NCBI GenBank assembly: GCA_031254955.1
Contig: JAIRTK010000237.1
Location: forward strand, 1-5,017
Direction: 5' to 3'
Source of the DNA: Opitutaceae bacterium
GTDB lineage: Bacteria; Verrucomicrobiota; Verrucomicrobiia; Opitutales; Opitutaceae
Length of the DNA stretch: 5,017 nt
This document shows positions 1 to 5,017 of this stretch, in pieces. A program made the translations under genes and the position numbers. The notes below the pieces were generated by a model. The model saw only the letters and a list, made by a program, of their open reading frames with translations. It was not told the DNA's origin and did no database searches. The first letter of the stretch is position 1, and every line of letters starts with the position of its first letter.

Positions 1-117
1 AGCGGACTTTCCGGCGGCAGCGTGCCGGCGTCCGGAGCGTCAAATGCGCCGGAGCGTCGTGGCGCTGCGGCTTGGCGGACATTTTCGAAAGCCTGTCGGG
101 AGGCGGAAAAGACTTGA
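1..117 (+). CDS. Doubtful 3' end of a gene cut by the window edge
   Basis: Frame +1 is open from base 1 to a TGA at 115-117, giving 38 residues that end in ACREAEKT. The DNA is GC-rich up to about base 107 and then becomes purine- and AT-rich, as expected where a gene stops. The peptide is rich in Gly, Ala, Ser and Arg and shows no domain. Third-position GC in this frame is only moderate. A competing reading lies on the minus strand: an ATG at 82-80 opens a frame that runs off the window start (MSAKPQRHDAP...) with higher third-position GC, which would be the first 27 residues of a divergent gene. I cannot decide between the two, and either may be chance. Confidence 0.2.
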   Translation, partial: SGLSGGSVPASGASNAPERRGAAAWRTFSKACREAEKT

Positions 118-190
118 GGGAGTAGGGAAAGATTTGGGGGAGATTTTAAAATTAGACTGTCCGCAACCCGATAAACCGGCCATTCTTTCC
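118..190. other. AT- and purine-rich spacer
   Basis: The stretch is a purine-rich run (about 98-143) followed by a perfect 10-bp palindrome ATTTTAAAAT at 143-152. No gene, RNA or convincing promoter is visible. The change in composition marks the border between the GC-rich first 107 bases and the repeat-filled region before gene 1. Confidence 0.4.
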
Positions 191-267
191 TCTTTATTCT
201 TTCTCTTTCCTCTTTCTTCCCCTTTTGCCATAAGCCCATGAAGAAAGAGTAAGAGAAAGAATAAAGA
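191..267. repeat. Polypyrimidine/polypurine long hairpin
   Basis: The left arm (191-219) is almost pure C/T and the right arm (240-267) almost pure A/G. They pair as 17 bp (191-207 with 251-267) plus 10 bp (210-219 with 240-249), separated by a small bulge (208-209 against 250). The loop is 220-239. A related but less regular module stands at 3241-3304. Both are followed within a few bases by ACTGATGTYACGC (268-280 and 3308-3320). The long hairpin could stop transcription or be part of a composite intergenic repeat; there is no U-tract after the purine arm, so a classical terminator reading is weak. Confidence 0.6.
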
Positions 268-292
268 ACTGATGTTACGCGCAGCCTCTGTC

Positions 293-363
293 GTAACGCA
301 GACTTCCAAGTCTGCTTCAAGACGGGCCTTCGGCCCGTCAGCAGGTTGGAAAACCTGCGTTAC
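293..363. repeat. Three-hairpin palindromic intergenic element
   Basis: The ends pair as GTAACGCAG (293-301) with CTGCGTTAC (355-363). Inside sit three perfect hairpins in a row: 298-305 with 308-315 (8 bp, loop CC), 321-328 with 332-339 (8 bp, loop TTC) and 341-347 with 352-358 (7 bp, loop GGAA). The outer stem shares GCAG/CTGC with the first and third hairpins, so a cloverleaf form competes with a form in which the inner stems are complete. A further GTTACG (274-279) pairs with CGTAAC (292-297). The design resembles REP/BIME-type repeats and I believe similar elements recur in related genomes. Its role is unknown. Confidence 0.7.
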
Positions 364-415
364 ACCGGCAGCGCGCAACCTCGGTAAAGAAGAAAAAAAA
401 GAACACCGCTCTCCC

Positions 416-468
416 AAGCCAACCCATCCCTCCAGCCAGCCCATCCCTCCAAGCCAACCCATCCCTCC
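416..468. repeat. Three tandem copies of a 17-18 bp C-rich unit
   Basis: Units are 416-433, 434-450 and 451-468. The first and third are identical (AAGCCAACCCATCCCTCC); the second lacks one base and has one A-to-G change. A decayed fourth copy may follow at 469-485. The array ends about 20 bases before the start codon of gene 1, in the place where a leader and ribosome binding site would be expected. An A-rich run (388-400) stands just before it. The array is too short, and has no spacers, to be CRISPR. Confidence 0.75.
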
Positions 469-491
469 AACCGTCCGATCTCCTCAAACTC

Positions 492-1529
<1,038 letters not shown>

Positions 1530-1559
1530 AAACCAGCCGGTTAAATACAAGCCATTAAA

Positions 1560-1624
1560 ATAGCCCACGGGAACCACGGAATCCACGAAACGGAAAATTT
1601 CTTTCCGTGTATTTTCTGGGCTAT
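1560..1624. repeat. Nested inverted repeat after gene 1, possible terminator
   Basis: Outer arms ATAGCCCA (1560-1567) and TGGGCTAT (1617-1624) are perfectly complementary. Inside, ACGGAAA (1590-1596) pairs with TTTCCGT (1602-1608) over a 5-base loop; CACGGAA (1575-1581) could instead pair with TTCCGTG (1603-1609). It begins 31 bases after the gene 1 stop. It is followed by A residues rather than a run of T, so on the plus strand it does not look like a standard intrinsic terminator. It may simply be part of the repeat field. Confidence 0.4.
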
Positions 1625-1655
1625 AAAAACGAATCAATAAACTGCCCGCGAATTG

Positions 1656-1817
1656 CACGGATTCACACGGATTGCCATTTATGAAAACCCATGCTAATTT
1701 GCGGGGGCCGCAGCTTGGTTTTCAGGCTGGTTTTTCAGGCGGGGTCGCAGGATGTTTCAGGATTAACAGGATTGGTTTTTTAATTATGATAATCCGTGGC
1801 AATCCGTGTAATCCGTG
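1656..1817. repeat. Inverted-repeat-bounded element with CACGGATT arms
   Basis: The left arm (1656-1677, 22 nt) and right arm (1797-1817, 21 nt) are reverse complements apart from one extra C (1664) on the left. They enclose 119 bases. Each arm is built from two tandem CACGGATT-like units, and the right side adds a third unit at 1791-1799. The interior carries the GGTTTTCAGGC doublet and CAGGATTAACAGGATT. There is no coding capacity. It could be a small non-autonomous element or a recombining intergenic repeat; no target duplication could be identified. Confidence 0.5.
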
Positions 1818-1877
1818 GACGGTTTATTGATTCATTTTCAGACATCAAAAACAGCGACAAGCCATTATCCTCTCCTG

Positions 1878-2684
1878 ATGCCTTCCCTTCCGAAGCAAAC
1901 CGCCCGCGTCCGGCATGAACGGCGCATATCAATGCGTTCCAGCGGCGGTTTCTCCTTGCTGGAGCTTATCCTTACCGGCACCTTGATCGCGTTTCTCATC
2001 GGACTGCTGCTTCCGACCTGTGCGATGATGAAAGCCTCGCGGGAATACGACCCGGATGAAAAAGCGGTCGCCGACATGAGCATGATCCAGGCGGCTTTTC
2101 GGCGCTGCCATGCCGACTGCAAGCTGACGGATGACGACATGATGCTGTTCGCCCGTTTCGGCGCATGGCCATTGCTAGGCGCCGATCCTCCGACCGGGGA
2201 CGGCCCGCTGGTTGCAGCCGGGCGTCCGCCCGCGCTCAATGCGGGCGATCTGGCCGCCTTTGAGGACATGCTTGCCCGCCGGCTCATCAATCACGGGGCG
2301 GACGCGACCTCCGGCTGGCGCGGTCCCTATTTGGCCGGCGCGGCGGCGGCGGAGACGTTTGAAACCTCGGCGGAATCGCCCGGGCAAAAATCGAAACGGG
2401 AGGCGGGGCGTTTTATCGAGGCGCGCACACTCCCGGTGATCACCGATCCTTGGAGCAAGGATTATAATCCCGACGCCCCTGAGCGCCTGTCATATTATCG
2501 TTTTTTTATTCCCGCCGAGCCTGACGGCTCCGCGCATTATCCCTGGCTTGTCACGCTCGTTTGCACAGGGCCAAACGGAAAGCTCGACACCGGACCAACG
2601 GACATCGATGAGTTCACCAAGGAAATCCGCGCCAAAAAAGATGACCTCGTTCTGCGGCTGCTGCCGCGCGCGGCGCGACGCTGA
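1878..2684 (+). CDS. Prepilin-type (pseudopilin, GspG-like) protein
   Basis: Read from the ATG at 1878 this is 268 residues. SSGGFSLLELILT (about 21-33) is a type IV prepilin/pseudopilin cleavage site: a basic leader, cleavage after Gly24, Phe+1 and the conserved Glu+5 (Glu29). A hydrophobic helix runs to about residue 47. After processing by a prepilin peptidase the protein would sit in the inner membrane or join a type II secretion or type IV pilus-like fibre. The C-terminal part has DPWSKDY (190-196) and GPNGKLDTGPTDID (231-244), matching the DPW and Asp-rich calcium-loop region of the major pseudopilin GspG. The roughly 140 residues between are unlike GspG and were not recognised. No Shine-Dalgarno sequence decides the start: ATG 1932 would give a short six-residue leader, and GTG 1815 lies inside a repeat and is unlikely. 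No secretion genes are nearby, so it is an orphan here. Confidence 0.85.
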   Translation: MPSLPKQTARVRHERRISMRSSGGFSLLELILTGTLIAFLIGLLLPTCAMMKASREYDPDEKAVADMSMIQAAFRRCHADCKLTDDDMMLFARFGAWPLLGADPPTGDGPLVAAGRPPALNAGDLAAFEDMLARRLINHGADATSGWRGPYLAGAAAAETFETSAESPGQKSKREAGRFIEARTLPVITDPWSKDYNPDAPERLSYYRFFIPAEPDGSAHYPWLVTLVCTGPNGKLDTGPTDIDEFTKEIRAKKDDLVLRLLPRAARR

Positions 2685-2690
2685 GCATCA

Positions 2691-3134
2691 TCATTCCGGC
2701 GTGGACGTGGTTATTTCCGATTTTAATTCGAGCGCGCGCTCCCATCCCAGTTCCCACTGTTCGTGAAGAATCGGCAGCACATCCGCAATCTCTGGCCCGA
2801 GCTGGCCTTGGGAGAATTTGTTCCATTGCTCAAGTGCCGCGCGATAGGGGGCGCATGTGTAATCGAGCTTCTTTTTCTCCACGTCGCCCGCCTGTCTTTC
2901 CCTGAGCAGCTTGGCGATGGCGTTGTCGAGTTCGCGCAGGCGCAGCACATATTCCGGATAATCAATGGCCCGGTTCGTGTGGCCGCGCATTTCTTGAAAC
3001 GCCTTGAATGCCTCCGCATACATCGCGTCGCGTTGCTCCGGGGGCAATGGCGGATTGCCGCCGCAACCGGGGAAAAACATGACCGCGGCCAGGAACATGA
3101 CCAGAAGGGAAAGCGAGGGCTTGATATATTGCAT
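2691..3134 (-). CDS. Putative small lipoprotein, function unknown
   Basis: From the ATG at 3134 this is 147 residues. The N-terminus has a lysine (Lys5), a hydrophobic stretch (about 8-21) and then FPGCGG with Cys24, the pattern of a lipoprotein signal peptide. The lipobox is imperfect (Phe at -3, Pro at -2), so lipidation is probable rather than certain. The mature part is Pro-rich for a few residues and then mostly charged helix (about 32-140), with EYVLRLRELDNAIAKLLRER (61-80) suitable for a coiled coil or helical hairpin. It is not a family I recognise. An upstream ATG at 3158 adds eight residues, but the shorter start gives a more normal signal peptide and has a weak CAGG 5 to 8 bases upstream. 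It converges on the pseudopilin gene with 6 bases between stop codons, so the two are transcribed separately. Confidence 0.75.
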   Translation of the reverse strand: MQYIKPSLSLLVMFLAAVMFFPGCGGNPPLPPEQRDAMYAEAFKAFQEMRGHTNRAIDYPEYVLRLRELDNAIAKLLRERQAGDVEKKKLDYTCAPYRAALEQWNKFSQGQLGPEIADVLPILHEQWELGWERALELKSEITTSTPE

Positions 3135-3240
3135 GACCTGAAACCAGGAGGCCGTCATGGATATATTTCAAGCAAATTATCCCGACGCCTGCCCCGCCTT
3201 CTCCAGAGGTGAATTTCAAAGTGACGCCCCGCGTCCAATA

Positions 3241-3320
3241 TCTTTCTTCTTTCCTCTTTATCTTTATCTTTCTCCCCCCGGCGCCGCCGCCCGGAGAAGA
3301 AAGAATCACTGATGTCACGC
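3241..3320. repeat. Second polypyrimidine/polypurine module with ACTGATGTCACGC
   Basis: The C/T-rich run (about 3239-3278) is followed by a GC core and then AGAAGAAAGA (3295-3304), which pairs perfectly with TCTTTCTTCT (3241-3250). ACTGATGTCACGC (3308-3320) follows three bases later. This is the same order as at 191-280 (pyrimidine arm, purine arm, ACTGATGTTACGC), though the hairpin is less regular and the loop different. The two are probably copies of one intergenic module that have diverged. It lies between the divergent genes 3 and 4. Confidence 0.55.
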
Positions 3321-3331
3321 ACGCCGGAGAC

Positions 3332-3400
3332 AGGGAGGCCTCTCCGGGGTCTCCGCGCCAAGGCCTCGATTTTCCCATGAAACTTCCAGCCGCCCGCCTC
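3332..3400. repeat. Diverged copy of the GGAGGCCTC repeat unit
   Basis: Bases 3332-3356 match the left arm of the element at 4767-4941 (4770-4794) with two differences out of 25. The adjoining part, containing TTTCCCATGAAA (3371-3382), is related to the reverse complement of 4882-4917. It therefore equals the right half of the downstream element, inverted. The changes break the second GAGGCCTC of the arm, so its hairpin is weaker. Bases 3401-3480 may be further remnants (for example GCCGCC at 3420-3425 facing GGCGGC at 3445-3450), but this is uncertain. Confidence 0.6.
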
Positions 3401-3493
3401 GTCCGGCGAAGGTCTTGAAGCCGCCTCCCCGCCCCGCTCCGCATGGCGGCAGTCGCGGCGAAAACCGGGGGTTCCGAACAAATCGTATTATTT

Positions 3494-3511
3494 TCTGTTC
3501 AACGAAACAGA
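3494..3511. promoter_or_regulatory. Palindrome in the gene 4 leader, possible operator
   Basis: TCTGTT (3494-3499) and AACAGA (3506-3511) are perfect inverted half-sites separated by six bases. The site lies about 56 bases before the gene 4 start, in an AT-rich leader (3480-3566) with TAAAAT (3545-3550) and TATATT (3556-3561) as weak -10-like boxes. No good -35 box is seen. Position and symmetry suit a regulator binding site, but no known consensus is matched. Confidence 0.25.
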
Positions 3512-3566
3512 GACCCTTTATGTTTTCCGGGAATCCTCACTTCATAAAATAGTTTTATATTAAATC

Positions 3567-4649
3567 ATGAGCACGAAAATCGGAATCATCGGCGCCGGCG
3601 GCATGGCGAAATATCATGCGGCGGGTTTCAGAAAAGCGGGGGCGGAGATTGTCGCCATCGCCGACATGAACCTCGCCGCCGCGGAGAAGACCGCCGCGCG
3701 CGAAGGCGTCGCGCGCGCGTTCGGCGACGTGGCGCGGATGTTGCGGCAATGCCCGGAACTCGACGCGGTCTCCATCATCGTGCCGAACAAGTTTCACGCG
3801 CCGCTCGCGCTTCAGGCGCTCAAGGCCGGCAAGCATGTCTTTTGCGAAAAACCGCCCGCGCTCAACGCCCGCGAGACCCGCGCCATGGCCGCGTCCGCTG
3901 AAAAGGCGAAGCGCGTGCTCATGTTTGATTTCAACAACCGCGCCCGCCCCGAGTCGCGGGCGATGATGGAGTATATTTCGCAAGGCGCGGCGGGACGCAT
4001 CAATTCCGCCCAGGCCAAATGGGTGCGCCGCACGGGCATCCCCGGCTTCGGCGGCTGGTTCACCAACAAGGCGCTCTCCGGCGGCGGCCCGGTCATCGAC
4101 CTGCTGCACATGCTCGACCTCGCGCTCTGGTTCATGGGCTACCCCGAGCCGGAATGGGCGCTGGCGCAGACCTTCTCCGACTTCATTACGGACAAGTCCT
4201 TCAAGGGACCGTGGGGCATCCCCGACAGCGCGAAGGGCGTGACCGACGTGGAGAACGCCTGCCACGGCTTCGTGCGCTTCAAGACCGGCCAGGTCGTGAC
4301 GCTGCAAATGTCGTGGGCCGAGCTGATCGCGCGCGAGGAAGTGTCGGTGGCGTTCCAAGGCGTGAAAGCCGGCGGGCTTGTGCGCCGGCTGTTCGGGCAG
4401 GACGGCATTGACGAGACCGCGACCGACACCTGCGAACTCTACACGCAGGAAAACGGGCTGCCGGTGAACCGCAGCATCATCGTCCCGCCCGACGAGACCA
4501 TGGGCCGGGTGAATGCCGCCGCGAATTTCGTGGCCGCGATCGAAGGCCGCGAGCAGCCGCTCAACACGCCCGGCCAGGCCATGAGCCTCATGCGCATCAT
4601 CGACGCCGTCTATGCCAGCGCAAAAACCGGTCGCCCGGCCAAGTGCTGA
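3567..4649 (+). CDS. Gfo/Idh/MocA family NAD(P)-dependent oxidoreductase
   Basis: The 360-residue product has the normal length and layout of this family, whose members oxidise or reduce sugars, inositols or their acids with NAD(P). The N-terminal Rossmann fold shows IGIIGAGGMA (5-14) for nucleotide binding and Asp33 at the end of the second strand, where an acidic residue usually favours NAD over NADP. The family signature EKPPALN (94-100) carries the conserved Lys95. The C-terminal half has GGGPVIDLLHMLDLALW (172-188), with Asp178 and His181 as likely catalytic or substrate-binding residues. No signal peptide is present, so it should be cytoplasmic. The ATG at 3567 sits directly before the Rossmann strand; no Shine-Dalgarno sequence precedes it and the leader is AT-rich. 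A functional link with the isomerase/epimerase gene 2 kb upstream is plausible. The substrate cannot be read from sequence. Confidence 0.95.
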   Translation: MSTKIGIIGAGGMAKYHAAGFRKAGAEIVAIADMNLAAAEKTAAREGVARAFGDVARMLRQCPELDAVSIIVPNKFHAPLALQALKAGKHVFCEKPPALNARETRAMAASAEKAKRVLMFDFNNRARPESRAMMEYISQGAAGRINSAQAKWVRRTGIPGFGGWFTNKALSGGGPVIDLLHMLDLALWFMGYPEPEWALAQTFSDFITDKSFKGPWGIPDSAKGVTDVENACHGFVRFKTGQVVTLQMSWAELIAREEVSVAFQGVKAGGLVRRLFGQDGIDETATDTCELYTQENGLPVNRSIIVPPDETMGRVNAAANFVAAIEGREQPLNTPGQAMSLMRIIDAVYASAKTGRPAKC

Positions 4650-4662
4650 GCGCGCGCCAAGG

Positions 4663-4686
4663 CGCACGGGCATCCCCGCCTGTGCG
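4663..4686 (+). terminator. Terminator-like hairpin after gene 4
   Basis: CGCACGGGC (4663-4671) pairs with GCCTGTGCG (4678-4686), nine base pairs counting one G-U, over a loop of six bases. It starts 14 bases after the gene 4 stop codon. Only a short T run (4701-4704) follows, 14 bases away, so it may act as a transcript-end stabiliser or a weak terminator. Confidence 0.45.
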
Positions 4687-4719
4687 GACCTGATGGAGCC
4701 TTTTCCATTTACTAACCGA

Positions 4720-4759
4720 GGTTGCGTGGAGGCCCCCTTTTGAACCACCCCACGCAACC
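4720..4759. repeat. 10-bp perfect inverted repeat
   Basis: GGTTGCGTGG (4720-4729) and CCACGCAACC (4750-4759) are exact reverse complements around a 20-base loop containing CCCCCTTTT. It lies between the gene 4 terminator-like hairpin and the 175-bp element, whose left end begins seven bases later. It could be a second terminator or part of the same repeat field. Confidence 0.5.
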
Positions 4760-4766
4760 AGCCCCA

Positions 4767-4941
4767 GGTAGGGAGGCCTCTCCGAGGCCTCCGCCGGGCG
4801 GAGAGGACGGTTTGAATTTCATGGAGAAATCGAAGCGTAGTCGCGGCGTCGAATCGGTCCACGCCATCGCCTGCCGCCACTTTTGAATTTCATGGGGGAA
4901 TCGGAGCGTTCTCGCGGAGGCCTCGGAGAGGCCTCCCTACC
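4767..4941. repeat. 175-bp element with perfect 28-bp terminal inverted repeats
   Basis: Bases 4767-4794 and 4914-4941 are exact reverse complements. Each arm is itself a hairpin: GGAGGCCTC pairs with GAGGCCTCC across three bases (4772-4780 with 4784-4792; 4916-4924 with 4928-4936). The interior has two direct repeats of 36 bases, 4811-4846 and 4882-4917, identical at 31 positions, the second running into the right arm. There is no coding capacity for a transposase and no obvious target duplication. This fits a BIME- or MITE-like element that would need an enzyme encoded elsewhere. A diverged partial copy lies at 3332-3400. Confidence 0.8.
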
Positions 4942-5017
4942 GCCTTCGGCCAGTCGTTCATCGGCTTTGCATTTTGTATCACGGCAGAAAATCCGGTTGG
5001 CGAACACGTCTGATAAA
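4942..5017. other. Unassigned end of window
   Basis: After a small GCC-TTC-GGC hairpin (4942-4950) the sequence becomes mixed and AT-richer. No open frame, RNA or clear promoter can be supported in these 76 bases. Confidence 0.4.

Larger units (their letters stand above)
1530..1877. other. Intergenic stretch of dispersed-type repeats
   Basis: No gene is visible here. The stretch contains, in order: an inverted repeat around 1560-1624; a CACGGATT-type inverted pair (1656-1677 and 1797-1817); a 12/13-bp tandem doublet GGTTTTCAGGC / GGTTTTTCAGGC (1717-1740); and CAGGATTAACAGGATT (1758-1773). Motifs of the form ACCACGGAATCCACG and AATCCGTGG are, from memory, common intergenic repeats in several environmental phyla, but I cannot verify this here. 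The promoter for gene 2 must lie in its last part if the gene is expressed alone. Confidence 0.6.

Noticed and set aside
44..241. 65-codon plus-strand frame near the window start
   Set aside because: Third-position GC collapses after the first few codons and its end translates the pyrimidine tract as a Ser/Phe/Leu run.
293..363. tRNA gene suggested by the cloverleaf-like layout
   Set aside because: Loops are only 2 to 4 bases, there is no seven-base anticodon loop, and the conserved D-loop and T-loop bases are missing.
416..468. CRISPR array or coding repeat
   Set aside because: The units are contiguous without spacers and only 17-18 bp. The minus-strand reading as a Gly/Trp/Met repeat comes from the tandem array in a non-coding context.
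1815..1877. GTG at 1815 as the true start of the pseudopilin gene
   Set aside because: It lies within a CCGTGG repeat unit, the following 20 codons are AT-rich and unlike the gene, and the leader would be implausibly long.
3555..4880. Long minus-strand open frame (441 codons) opposite the oxidoreductase gene
   Set aside because: It is the mirror frame of a high-GC gene. Its product is Arg/His/Gly/Ala-rich without domains, while the plus strand encodes a complete Gfo/Idh/MocA protein.
4767..4941. Insertion sequence with its own transposase
   Set aside because: Only about 119 bases lie between the arms, with no open frame that could encode an enzyme.
4819..5007. 62-codon minus-strand frame over the 175-bp element
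   Set aside because: It translates straight through both hairpin arms and the direct repeats, has no domain, and is explained by the repeat.

Overview
The window is GC-rich and its genes strongly prefer G or C at third codon positions. Four genes can be supported, and they are separated by long stretches (about 350 to 490 bases) packed with palindromic and repeated DNA. A TIM-barrel sugar isomerase/epimerase, a Gfo/Idh/MocA oxidoreductase, an orphan pseudopilin-like protein, and intergenic elements built on GGAGGCCTC hairpins together suggest a member of the Verrucomicrobiota, most likely near the Opitutaceae. That placement rests on gene type and remembered repeat style, not on a marker gene.

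Layout. Bases 1-491 hold a doubtful gene edge, a large polypyrimidine/polypurine hairpin (191-267), a three-hairpin palindromic element (293-363) and a short tandem repeat (416-468) ending just before gene 1. Gene 1 (492-1529, +) is a sugar phosphate isomerase/epimerase-like TIM barrel. The stretch 1530-1877 holds dispersed-type repeats with inverted arms. Gene 2 (about 1878-2684, +) is a prepilin-type, GspG-like protein. It converges, with only 6 bases between, on gene 3 (2691-about 3134, -), a small putative lipoprotein of unknown function. The stretch 3135-3566 holds a second polypyrimidine/polypurine module and a diverged copy of the GGAGGCCTC repeat, followed by an AT-rich leader. Gene 4 (3567-4649, +) is an NAD(P)-dependent Gfo/Idh/MocA oxidoreductase. 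Bases 4650-5017 hold a terminator-like hairpin, a 10-bp inverted repeat, and a 175-bp element bounded by perfect 28-bp inverted repeats.

How the genes fit together. Genes 1 and 4 belong to two families that often act together in the breakdown or interconversion of sugars, inositols and sugar acids, but here they are 2 kb apart and not in one operon. Genes 2 and 3 are envelope or exported proteins with no visible link to sugar metabolism. Nothing here is clearly a new defence or mobile system. The most unusual content is the repeat architecture between the genes, where the same modules recur in different combinations.
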